The notes beneath the pieces are model-generated. The model was not told the DNA's origin and searched no databases. It saw nothing but the letters and a program-made list of their open reading frames with translations. This document shows, one piece after another, positions 35,941 to 43,995 of a DNA stretch of 64,000 nt. Every line of letters starts with the position of its first letter. The stretch's first letter is position 1. The position numbers and the translations under genes were made by a program. Source of the stretch: Paenibacillus glycanilyticus NBRC 16618 (lineage in GTDB: Bacteria; Bacillota; Bacilli; Paenibacillales; Paenibacillaceae); contig NZ_BILY01000005.1 in NCBI RefSeq assembly GCF_004000805.1, positions 1 to 64,000 of the forward strand. The letters run 5' to 3'.

Positions 35941-36830
35941 TTGCCGTGTGGATGTTAACCTGGAAAGAGCTGATACGCAAAAAAGTCACCTTGATGACTT
36001 TGCTGCTTACGGTTTTGTTTTGGATCGCTTTTTATTTTATCGCGCGAAGCGCGGGAGCGTCGGTATCGCATTACGAATCCGGCATCATAAGCTTGGATAA
36101 TTTAATTGACCGCTTCAGGGGAAGCGCTATTTTGCTATGGATCGGTTTTTTCTTCGCCTCCTTTGCGACAGGATTTCTGGCTATATTCAGCTCCGTGGCT
36201 GCCGTTACCGGAGAAGCGGAGCATGGGGTGCTGCAATCGGTATTCGCAAGGCCGATTAAACGCACACATTGGTATTTGGGCCGTTGGCTCGGTTTTGTCA
36301 CGTTTTGTCTCGCTTATGCGCTACTATTATTCGTATCCATCATTGGCATCGTAGCTTACGCGACGGGTGTTCACCCGGATTGGTCCTCCATAGGGCCGGC
36401 ACTTGTGTTGTTCGTCAGCCCGGTGCTGCTGATGGTTACGCTGACGATGCTTGCGTCCTGCTGGCTTGCGCCGCTTGGCAACGGGGTTGCAATGGTGCTG
36501 CTCTTTGGGATGGGCTGGGTTGGTACCATGCTCGATCGGGTTATTGCAGCCGGCATGTTCGCATCCAACGATTCGACGAAAACATCCGATACGATGGAAA
36601 TGGTGTCGGGTCTGATCCGGCTTCTTATTCCAACCGATGCCCTGCAGCAGCGGATGTTATCGGACTTATTCCAGGTTAAGGACCTGGGACAGTCGTTCAC
36701 CTCCAGGGATTCCTTAGGCTACTTTTCAATCGTAAATCCGCCATCAGACGCTTTCTTATATTACACGGCCGTTTATTTCGTGTTTTTCCTTGCGGCAGGT
36801 TTGTTTGCCATTCGACGGAAGGACTTTTGA
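35937..36830 (+). CDS. ABC-2 type permease
   Basis: This 297-residue membrane protein has about six hydrophobic segments and an N-terminal LTWKELIRKKVTLMTLLLTV opening typical of ABC-2 / NosY-like permeases. A large outer loop after helix 5 holds RDSLGYFSIVNPP. The start is TTG in a TTGA overlap with the ATPase stop, nine or so bases after AGGGGGG. It is the last gene of the sigma operon, closed by a hairpin terminator. Confidence 0.88.
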   Translation: MIAVWMLTWKELIRKKVTLMTLLLTVLFWIAFYFIARSAGASVSHYESGIISLDNLIDRFRGSAILLWIGFFFASFATGFLAIFSSVAAVTGEAEHGVLQSVFARPIKRTHWYLGRWLGFVTFCLAYALLLFVSIIGIVAYATGVHPDWSSIGPALVLFVSPVLLMVTLTMLASCWLAPLGNGVAMVLLFGMGWVGTMLDRVIAAGMFASNDSTKTSDTMEMVSGLIRLLIPTDALQQRMLSDLFQVKDLGQSFTSRDSLGYFSIVNPPSDAFLYYTAVYFVFFLAAGLFAIRRKDF

Positions 36831-36860
36831 TCCAGCATGTTTAAAATATTAGAATTTCCC

Positions 36861-36889
36861 GGTCCCCGTAATGGGGACCTTTTGTCTTT
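36861..36889 (+). terminator. Terminator of the ECF sigma operon
   Basis: GGTCCCC and GGGGACC flank GTAAT and are followed by TTTTGTCTTT. Confidence 0.82.
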
Positions 36890-36941
36890 AGGCCTGCTTT
36901 GGAACGGGTGTAGCGAACCCGGTTGTCGAGAGTTGCTCCAG

Positions 36942-38045
36942 TTACTCCAGAATCGCCGTGTTCAGGATTTTTACGGTTACTTTCGGCTTAATGCGGAGTG
37001 TGGGATATTGCTCACGCCAGTTGAGATTTTTGTATAGGCTCGGATGAAAGACGGCCACCTCATGGCCCAGCTGCAAGAAATCGCAGTTCGCCTGCTGGAG
37101 AGCTGCCATGACTTTAGTTGTTCTAGTTGTAAGATCCGCTGCGATAAACGTCTCCATATCCTTAAGCATTTTATCCGTATGCCTTTTGAACTCGGAGCCG
37201 TCCTCAACCAATTTAACCTGCAGCTGCATCGAGATTTCGATCTCATGGAGCTTATCCGCATTCGTCAACACATGAAAACGGCGTTTGGCAGATTGAATAA
37301 GTACCGAATACTGCTTTCCATCCCGTTGGCTGGATAGCAATTGGTTCTTTCCAGACGGACTTTCGATCAAGGTGGCAAGCTGAGTCTCCTCATTATTCAA
37401 ATTTTTCCCGGTATACCGCCCATCGCTGAATAAAGCTGTACCGGCCAGACGTGCTTCGTCCCGATAGGGCTCGAACCGGTTTAAGGCGAAATCGTTCATG
37501 AACTGGTTACCCCCGAGGATGTAATGAAGCAATTTATTGGAAGGAATCTCTCCCCTGCGGATTTCATCATCAAGAAGACCAATTAGGAAATTGGATACGG
37601 TCTGATCATTCATGCTTTTTTTGCTGAGCAGCTCCGAGAGATCACCGTCATACACGGCTAAATAAGCGTATAACGGGTTGGAAGCAAATTGACTGGCGAT
37701 ATCCAGATGCCGCAATGGTTCATCCTTGGCGAAGCGGGAGCTTATCAGATACAGTCTCGTCTCTAGAACCGAAAGGATACCGGGCATTTCCTTGTTTGTA
37801 TTGGAAACAGCATCATAGAGGTTGGTCCCGGTTGTCTTCATATGCAAGGAGGTTTGTCTTCCGCCGCCCTGACTTGCTTCCCGAAGGGAAGAGATGACGT
37901 AGTCCACTTTAAGCTGCTTGCTGTTTCCCTCGTAATCAATCCCGATAATATCGACAAAAAGCAGCTTTTTTAATTGAAGCTGATCCCAGCAGCCCGTCAT
38001 AAAAAGACAAAGCACCAGGGCTACAACCGTTCTTGTTCTCTTCAT
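36942..38045 (-). CDS. Ger(x)C family spore germination lipoprotein (second operon)
   Basis: This 367-residue C subunit has a lipoprotein signal ending LFMTGC (Cys19) and continues WDQLQLKKLLFVDIIGIDY, the family-typical N-terminus. The C-terminal domain includes DMETFIAADLTTRTTKVMAA and YKNLNWREQYPTL. The ATG overlaps the gerB stop as ATGA, with GGGAGG upstream. Last gene of the second germination operon. Confidence 0.9.
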   Translation of the reverse strand: MKRTRTVVALVLCLFMTGCWDQLQLKKLLFVDIIGIDYEGNSKQLKVDYVISSLREASQGGGRQTSLHMKTTGTNLYDAVSNTNKEMPGILSVLETRLYLISSRFAKDEPLRHLDIASQFASNPLYAYLAVYDGDLSELLSKKSMNDQTVSNFLIGLLDDEIRRGEIPSNKLLHYILGGNQFMNDFALNRFEPYRDEARLAGTALFSDGRYTGKNLNNEETQLATLIESPSGKNQLLSSQRDGKQYSVLIQSAKRRFHVLTNADKLHEIEISMQLQVKLVEDGSEFKRHTDKMLKDMETFIAADLTTRTTKVMAALQQANCDFLQLGHEVAVFHPSLYKNLNWREQYPTLRIKPKVTVKILNTAILE

Positions 38046-39142
38046 ACCCGATGCCTCCCGGCACTCCGAATTCCGGAAATAAGGAGCAGGAGAAGGGGGA
38101 ACGCCACAACGGCGAGAATCGAGAGCTGATCCTGAAAGGCGGCGATTCTCAAAATATCATTGCGCTTTGTTAGAAAGAAGCTTGCGGCAAAGCAAATCGT
38201 TACAATAGCCCAGACCCAGTGATAAGAATTGCCGAGCCCCGATGTGCGCAAATGCACAAAGGCTTTGGAAGCCAGAAAGAAGTACACGTAGATCGTGGCG
38301 GAGACGACAAAGACATAAAAGACAAGAAACAGAATATCCAGGCTTTGCAAGACCTGAATGCGGTAGTTTTTCAAAATAAAAACAATCGGCTCCGGCACGA
38401 TAATCAGCTGCTTCTGGCCAAACATCGTTGTACAGACGAGGCAGACGGTTACATAAAAAACGATGGTGAGAGCGTTGGCAACCGACATCGCAATCAGCAG
38501 TTTCTTTTTGCTGCCGGCTTGCACATAGGGGTAAGCATATAGCAGCAGATCGTATCCGATATAAGCGCTATAGGCGACATACACGCCTTTTATGACGGGG
38601 GCCCAGCCATGCGACAACACTGGCAGAAGATTTCTAGCATCCAATCCGTATATCCCGCTAAACGCAATTAGCAGGAAACAGATAACGGGAAAGATTATAA
38701 AGGACTGCGAGATGAAGGCCATTCTCTTAAGTGAAGAAGTGGCTGCATATCCGCAGATGATCATAAGCATAAGGAAGATTAGCCACCTTGGCGTAAGCAA
38801 GAACATCCAACGTTTTAAAATATCAGTGTACAGCGCGGTAATGAGCAGTCCGGAGAAGGAATAGTAGCATCCATACAGCAGGTTGAGGACAAAACCAATC
38901 GGTCTGCCGACAACTTCCCGGGTATACGCGTAGAAGTTCCGATTCGGATACCGGCTGCCGAGCCACCAGATTAACAAAATTCCGATTTGCGCGGCTACAC
39001 CGCTAATCAGCACAGCAAGCCACGTATCTTGCCGGGCATTTTCTGCTCCTACGTGGGGAAGGGATAGAACCTCGGTACCGAGCTGTGCCATTACGGTTAG
39101 CGTGATCAACTGTCTTCCGTTGATAGACTCTTCCCTCATCAT
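38042..39142 (-). CDS. Spore germination permease-like protein, GerB family (second operon)
   Basis: This 366-residue, ten-helix GerAB-type subunit opens GRQLITLTVMAQLGTEVLSL and contains RWLIFLMLMIICGYAATSSL. The ATG at 39142 is preferred: it overlaps the gerA stop as ATGA and lies nine bases after GAGGAG, whereas a TTG three codons earlier abuts that site. Its sequence differs strongly from the GerB at 22839, so the two receptors probably recognise different germinants. Confidence 0.9.
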   Translation of the reverse strand: MMREESINGRQLITLTVMAQLGTEVLSLPHVGAENARQDTWLAVLISGVAAQIGILLIWWLGSRYPNRNFYAYTREVVGRPIGFVLNLLYGCYYSFSGLLITALYTDILKRWMFLLTPRWLIFLMLMIICGYAATSSLKRMAFISQSFIIFPVICFLLIAFSGIYGLDARNLLPVLSHGWAPVIKGVYVAYSAYIGYDLLLYAYPYVQAGSKKKLLIAMSVANALTIVFYVTVCLVCTTMFGQKQLIIVPEPIVFILKNYRIQVLQSLDILFLVFYVFVVSATIYVYFFLASKAFVHLRTSGLGNSYHWVWAIVTICFAASFFLTKRNDILRIAAFQDQLSILAVVAFPLLLLLISGIRSAGRHRV

Positions 39143-40572
39143 CTTTTCCAACTCCTCGGATGCCTCAGCCTAGTTTGATTATATGGCGAGGTTCCTGCCG
39201 GTCTTTTTTTCAGATTCCAAATAGGTGAACGGATCAGCGTATCTCTTATCCCGCTCAAAGAGAAGGGAGGAGAAAAATAAGGCTGTCCCATTGTGCTCAT
39301 TTGACACAAGTAAATAAAGATGATCATGAAGAAAAACGCCAGACCCAGCAGCCCAAAGACAGAGGACAATAGAATCGCCGGATAACCGAGTAGTCTTACC
39401 GCGCTGCTCATCTCGTAGGATGGAATAATAAAAGAAGCCAAGCCTGTTAAGGCAGCTACGATAACCATCGTGTTGGAAGCCAGGTTCGACTGCACAATGA
39501 CGGTTCCGATAACGATACCGCCTACTACGCCTATGGTTTGGCCGGCTGGACTGGCAAGCCGTATGGTAGCTTCTCTTAAGATTTCAAGCAAAAGCATCAT
39601 GGCAATCGTCTCGATTAACGGTGGGAAAGTCACGTATTTCAGCGAGCTTTGCAGCGTATTCACGAAATTAATCGGCAGCAGCTGGGGGTTAAAGGAACTG
39701 ACAGACACATAAAAGGCGGGCAGCCCAATGGTCAGCAGAAAGCAGGCAAGACGAAGAAGCCGGAAGAAGGTTCCAAGCAGCCAGCTAATATGGTAATCGT
39801 CAGGGCTTTGAAAAAAGGACCAAAACGTTACAGGCAATATAATCGCATCCGGTGAACCTGAGGTTGCAATGACCATTTTGCCTTCCATTAAATAGGCGCG
39901 TGCACGGTCTGGGCGTTCGGTAATTAAGAGCTGCGGGAACAGGCTGAATTTTTTGTCCCGGATCAGTTCGTCAATAAAACCGGGCGATTCCGTATAATCG
40001 CTATCGATGCTCAAGAGACGCCGGTCCAGCTCCTCAAATAATGACGGATCCGCGACCGACTTTATGTACATGACTGCTACCTTAGTCTTGGATAAACGGC
40101 CTATCGTATACGTTTTGACGACAAGCTCGGTTGAAGGAATCAGCTTGCGCATCAAATTCAAATTGGTATCCAGATTCTCAATGAACGCTTCATTTGCTCC
40201 GCGAAGAATACGCTCATTTGACGGAATGTTAATGGTGCGCTCCTTCTTCAAATCCGCGCCAAGCAAATACAATTTGCTCTCTCCGTCGCGATGCAGCACC
40301 GTCTTGCCGCATACAACCGCTTGAACCGCTTCTTCGACGTGATCCGTTTCCTCATAGTCGAGTATCGATATAACCTCGCGTACGTCATTCAAAGGCTTAG
40401 AAAGCAGGGGTTTCAAGATGAATTCCTGGACATGGGAGGAATCAATCAAAGTGTTCAAATAAAATAGTCTGTATTCGATTCCGCCAATCAGCAGCTTTTT
40501 TGATTGAAAATCGCTTTGACCGGAGAATTGCTCGTAGAAAAATTGCTCTGATGCCGCGACGGACGGGTTCAC
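39139..40572 (-). CDS. Spore germination protein, GerA family (second operon)
   Basis: This 477-residue A subunit shares family blocks with the first copy: TYTIGRLSKTKVAVMYIKSV, KFSLFPQLLITERPDRARAY, FPPLIETIAMMLLLEILREA and GQTIGVVGGIVIGTVIVQSN. The start is GTG at 40572, six bases after AGGAGGAG. It heads the second gerA-gerB-gerC operon, transcribed leftward. It is shorter at both ends than the first paralogue. Confidence 0.92.
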   Translation of the reverse strand: MNPSVAASEQFFYEQFSGQSDFQSKKLLIGGIEYRLFYLNTLIDSSHVQEFILKPLLSKPLNDVREVISILDYEETDHVEEAVQAVVCGKTVLHRDGESKLYLLGADLKKERTINIPSNERILRGANEAFIENLDTNLNLMRKLIPSTELVVKTYTIGRLSKTKVAVMYIKSVADPSLFEELDRRLLSIDSDYTESPGFIDELIRDKKFSLFPQLLITERPDRARAYLMEGKMVIATSGSPDAIILPVTFWSFFQSPDDYHISWLLGTFFRLLRLACFLLTIGLPAFYVSVSSFNPQLLPINFVNTLQSSLKYVTFPPLIETIAMMLLLEILREATIRLASPAGQTIGVVGGIVIGTVIVQSNLASNTMVIVAALTGLASFIIPSYEMSSAVRLLGYPAILLSSVFGLLGLAFFFMIIFIYLCQMSTMGQPYFSPPFSLSGIRDTLIRSPIWNLKKRPAGTSPYNQTRLRHPRSWKR

Positions 40573-40784
40573 ATGGATCTCCTCCTATGCCATTGATTTC
40601 CTTACTATAGCCATCGGATGGGAAGATTATGTAGCAAACAGTGATTCGGCGAAGGTAAGAATGAAGAGTATAACAGGAGACGCAGCACCTTCTAAAACTA
40701 TATTTGAAAGCGGTTGCATATAAAGGAGAGCTGGGGGGGATGTTTTCTTAGTTAAGGAAAAACTGGAACGCCTAGATAAAACAA

Positions 40785-40822
40785 AGAGGGTTATTGAAGA
40801 GTCGATCTTCGATAACCCTCTA
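40785..40822 (-). terminator. Terminator after the DUF420 gene
   Basis: AGAGGGTTATNGAAGA and its near-perfect complement flank a five-base loop. Read on the minus strand the hairpin is followed by TTTGTTTT. The remaining bases between here and gerA (40573-40784) should hold the gerA promoter; no other gene is convincing there. Confidence 0.75.
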
Positions 40823-40837
40823 TTCGTTAAGATCACC

Positions 40838-41395
40838 TTAATAATAGGGTTCCATCATTAGGAACACAACAACCCCGGTTAAGCTGACGTAAAGCCAGAT
40901 CGGCATCGTCCAGCGGGCGATTCTGCGGTGTTTGTGCAGTTGGTTTGTCCATCCCCATACGAGAGTGAACAAAGCTAAAGGCACGATGACGGCAGCTAGG
41001 AAGCTGTGAGTGATCAAGATGAAGAAATAAATCGGCCGGACTATGCCTTCACCACCGAAACTCGCTGTCTCCGAAGACATGTAATGAAACGTTAAATAGG
41101 AGACAAGGAACAGCAGCGTTGAAGAAAAGGCAGCGAGAATGAACCCTTTGTGGAGCCTAACGTTCTTCCGCAGGATCGCGATTAACGCCGCTAGCAGGAA
41201 GATGAAGGTGAAGCTGTTCAACAACCCATTGATTCTGGGGAAGATGGTAAGGTCGAAATCGATATTTCCCTTGTAGCCAATCGGCGAGAAGAACAAGAGT
41301 AAAATAACGATATTTGCGATCAGCGAGATCGTGACGATAGCAGCCGTATAGTTTTTGTTGCTGGCTTGCTGCGTTACATTCTGTTTTTTGCTCAT
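40838..41395 (-). CDS. DUF420 family membrane protein
   Basis: This 185-residue protein has five predicted membrane helices and the conserved His residues of DUF420 (VRLHKGFILAAF, LTFHYMSSE, LITHSFLAAVIVPLAL, HRRIARWTMPIWLYVSLTG). The family includes the Bacillus proteins CtaM/YozB, where CtaM helps assemble cytochrome oxidase. No oxidase genes are adjacent, so a specific role is not assigned. The ATG at 41395 follows AAAGGAG by about 13 bases, a long spacing. Confidence 0.83.
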   Translation of the reverse strand: MSKKQNVTQQASNKNYTAAIVTISLIANIVILLLFFSPIGYKGNIDFDLTIFPRINGLLNSFTFIFLLAALIAILRKNVRLHKGFILAAFSSTLLFLVSYLTFHYMSSETASFGGEGIVRPIYFFILITHSFLAAVIVPLALFTLVWGWTNQLHKHRRIARWTMPIWLYVSLTGVVVFLMMEPYY

Positions 41396-41525
41396 TAAAA
41401 CCGAAGAACTCCTTTCCAACTACATGGTAATGGCTTCATTATAGACGGGTTTTGCCGAACATTAATCAAGCTTTGATGTCAAAATAGCGAATTCTTATTG
41501 ACTATTTCGAGGCGGAGTTTTAAAA

Positions 41526-42728
41526 CTATCCAATGTTTAACCGTGTTCTTAAATGTGTTGCCCACTGTTGATGTACTTCCGACGAATGGGAAGAGAAAAC
41601 AGTTTCAAAATCGTTTGGTGTTCTAATGACCTTATTTAGACCTTCTGAACCGTACTTTTGCAGAATGAACTCGCAAAGGAGAAGGGAGAATTGAAAGCCT
41701 TTCATACTCTCGAAATCCCAAGTGTCATTCTCCAGTTCTGAAAACGTGGGGATTTCACCTCGTGCAACCAATTCCATTATGGATTCATTTATATAATCTC
41801 TTGTCATTAGTCCGGCTTCATAACCGCCTATTCCTTGGTATAGCCACTTTGGTGCCAATGGATTTATATCTTTAACTAACCATATTGTAAAGAGGTGCAC
41901 GGTTGACTTTAGTATGGATTGATAAGTGTGCTCCGGGCCGGGGTTTAAAGGGGATGTGATTTTTATCGTATCCGCTTCAATCATGCCCATAAACCAATTC
42001 GGAGCCTCGGGTTCGTTAACGGCTTGGTGGAAAGAGTTAAGATCCGGATAGATCTCAATGGTTATTCTTTTTGAAGGATGATGCTTTAATTTTAAACAAA
42101 TATGATCAACGTTAACTCTTAGATGTTCGATAATATCCCGGTAAATCTTATGATCCGGTGTGGTCGTGCGGGTTGACCCGACATCTTTGCTCACAATCGA
42201 TATGGTATCCAGGATGGACATCATTTTTTGAGCCTCCCAATCATCAAGTTCGTTTCTTAACTTTACCAGTGCTCTATATAGTCTGTTTTTTACCGCACTC
42301 ATCCTCATCTCGACAAGCTCCGATATTTCTTTAAATGTGCAGCCTACGTCAAAATGAAGCGAGATAATTTCGCGGTCAAGCGGGTTAAGTTTAAGCAGCG
42401 CCGTAGTTACGTCTATTCGTAGTTCAACATTTTTAGTGAACTCAACCGTGATAAAGCGATTTTCCATTTCTTGAAAATTTACCGAGGTTTCTAAGCTTCG
42501 ATCTCTTTTTCTAAACTCATTTTTTAATAGGTTGTAGGCTATTTGGCTTATCCAAGTGAATACGCTGGAATCTCCTCGAAAGGTGTGCCAATTTTCAAAG
42601 GCTTTAATGAATGCTAACTGAGTTGCGTCCTCTGCGGTTTGGTGATCCACTTTAAGGGAGAGGAATCGAAAAATTTTTTTATAATATTGCTCAAAGATTT
42701 GATCGAATTCGTCGTTGGGCCCAGACAC
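41526..42728 (-). CDS. ECF sigma factor fused to a degenerate peptidase-MA-like domain
   Basis: This 400-residue protein has an N-terminal ECF sigma part: region 2 about 7-75 (KVDHQTAEDATQLAFIKAFE, FTWISQIAYNLLKNEFRKRD) and region 4 about 112-162 (LNPLDREIISLHFDVGCTFK, EMRMSAVKNRLYRALVKLRN). A C-terminal domain (about 190-400) looks like the gluzincin peptidase-MA fold. The expected HExxH is KSTVH (274-278) and the downstream WLxEG is WLYQG (295-299), so the first His, the catalytic Glu and the third ligand are all lost. The GTG at 42728 is chosen because AAAGGAGG lies seven bases upstream. No anti-sigma gene is adjacent; the C-terminal domain may take that role. Confidence 0.85.
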   Translation of the reverse strand: MSGPNDEFDQIFEQYYKKIFRFLSLKVDHQTAEDATQLAFIKAFENWHTFRGDSSVFTWISQIAYNLLKNEFRKRDRSLETSVNFQEMENRFITVEFTKNVELRIDVTTALLKLNPLDREIISLHFDVGCTFKEISELVEMRMSAVKNRLYRALVKLRNELDDWEAQKMMSILDTISIVSKDVGSTRTTTPDHKIYRDIIEHLRVNVDHICLKLKHHPSKRITIEIYPDLNSFHQAVNEPEAPNWFMGMIEADTIKITSPLNPGPEHTYQSILKSTVHLFTIWLVKDINPLAPKWLYQGIGGYEAGLMTRDYINESIMELVARGEIPTFSELENDTWDFESMKGFQFSLLLCEFILQKYGSEGLNKVIRTPNDFETVFSSHSSEVHQQWATHLRTRLNIG

Positions 42729-42789
42729 TAGCGAACCTCCTTTGCTTTCACTTACATTAGACACCACCAAATTGAAAATAGCCACATAA

Positions 42790-43020
42790 ACGATAAATTT
42801 ATATCCTATCGCATTCGTTTTTGGAGATGGCAGAATTACGGAAGCCTCGGATAATGACACAGCAAAGCTCTTGGCGATATTGGAGATAGATGAGGGATCA
42901 AGATTTATTGGAGAATACGGTGGGGGGCAGATATGGTTTGATGATGTTCTCGTTCGGGAAGATGGTTATTTTATTATTAATAGTCTTGAAGGATTAAACC
43001 CTTCATCTTTACTGATATAA
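42790..43020 (+). pseudogene. Remnant of an M29-type aminopeptidase gene
   Basis: A + strand frame from 42790 to the stop at 43018-43020 has no start codon or ribosome binding site. It reads GDGRITEASDNDTAKLLAIL followed by EIDEGSRFIGE, a good match by eye to the AmpS/M29 block (DGRIVE...DEGA.YLGE). It then jumps to a C-terminal-like end with WFDDVLVREDGYF and LEGLNPSSL. The zinc-binding middle is missing. This looks like an internally deleted, dead gene. Its presence also supports the shorter start for the sigma factor on the other strand. Confidence 0.55.
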
Positions 43021-43106
43021 GCAACAAGGAGTTGACTTTTAGCGTCTATATGGATGAACCTTGACCTGTGAAACAACATAAACAGATGTTTTTGGAGAGG
43101 ATAATA

Positions 43107-43652
43107 TTGAAACAAATAATAACTGCAGCTGTCATCTTATTAAGTATGATTTGTATAACGGGCTGTTCCTTTGACCAAGAAGCTAAAGAAATAAAGCCAG
43201 TATTATATAAGGAAACGGTGGGAGATTTGGCTTATGAAATCATACTGGACAAAAACAGGTATGGAATAAATGATGATATCGTAGTGAAGACAAAACTAAC
43301 AAACCAGGGGGAAGATACGCTAACCTATGTTTCAGGCAGTTCTAGTTGTCCTAAACATGCAGTCGTGAATATCGTACATGTTGAAACAAATAAGAGATTG
43401 GAAATAAAACCTTACGGGCCTTGCACGGCTGATTTAGGCAAATCGAAATTGAAGCCAGGTCAAACGGTCGAAGATACGGATATTTATATTACGAAGGTTT
43501 ACGGAAAATCTATTCAGGAGCTTGCACCTCTCGGAAAATACGATATCGAGGTAGCTTTGCCACCGGAAGATATCAGATCGACTGAAAATAATCATTCTGT
43601 TCCAATAGAACAACGTCAAAGCGTAAAAACGCAGATCGTTTTGGTGAGATAA
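43107..43652 (+). CDS. Hypothetical lipoprotein with BsuPI-like domain
   Basis: This 181-residue protein has a lipoprotein signal ending CITGC (Cys20). The mature part resembles an immunoglobulin-like BsuPI/intracellular proteinase-inhibitor domain, with DKNRYGINDDIVVKTKLTNQ and LKPGQTVEDTDIYITK. Two mature cysteines (in SSSCPKH and GPCTAD) could form a disulfide. The TTG at 43107 is used because GGAGAGG lies six bases upstream; an ATG at 43086 and a GTG at 43068 lack such a site. Low-GC codons match the adjoining sigma gene. Confidence 0.7.
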   Translation: MKQIITAAVILLSMICITGCSFDQEAKEIKPVLYKETVGDLAYEIILDKNRYGINDDIVVKTKLTNQGEDTLTYVSGSSSCPKHAVVNIVHVETNKRLEIKPYGPCTADLGKSKLKPGQTVEDTDIYITKVYGKSIQELAPLGKYDIEVALPPEDIRSTENNHSVPIEQRQSVKTQIVLVR

Positions 43653-43689
43653 ACGTCGTTTCTTTCTATTTGCTAACTAAGATTGTGGA

Positions 43690-43717
43690 GGAGCTGTCGC
43701 GGACAGCTCTTTTTTTA
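43690..43717 (+). terminator. Terminator after the lipoprotein gene
   Basis: GAGCTGTC and GACAGCTC flank GCG and are followed by seven T residues. Confidence 0.87.
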
Positions 43718-43845
43718 TATTTACTGCAGTTTTTCACCTAGCGATTCAATATCTTATAGTTAAAACAATTGATACAATAAAATTGTAATGAAAAGTAAAA
43801 AACAAAAAATTTCACTGAATGATTCATATAAACTGTAATAAAGCG

Positions 43846-43875
43846 TTGACAATTTCTAGAAATTGCCGATATACT
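43846..43875 (+). promoter_or_regulatory. Promoter of the GH43 gene with an internal palindrome
   Basis: TTGACA at 43846-43851 and TATACT at 43870-43875 are 18 bases apart. The spacer contains AATTTCTAGAAATT (43851-43864), a perfect palindrome in the place where a repressor would block polymerase. The rest of 43718-43995 holds only the cre-like site. Confidence 0.65.
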
Positions 43876-43956
43876 CTCGATATATTGGATTAAAGTAATG
43901 AAATGAGGTGATTGGGACGATGGTGTAAAGGGAAGATCATCATAGTCAGTCATTGA

Positions 43957-43970
43957 TGAAAGCGCTTTAA
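43957..43970 (+). promoter_or_regulatory. cre-like catabolite repression site before the GH43 gene
   Basis: TGAAAGCGCTTTAA closely fits the Firmicute CcpA cre consensus. It lies about 80 bases after the promoter -10 box and just before the ribosome binding site, a position that suits CcpA roadblock repression. Confidence 0.65.
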
Positions 43971-43995
43971 ATAAATCGATGAGGTGATAGGTTTG

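Noticed and set aside
40627-40836. 69-codon minus-strand frame between the second gerA and the DUF420 gene
   Set aside because: It overlaps the DUF420 terminator, lacks a ribosome binding site and looks random.
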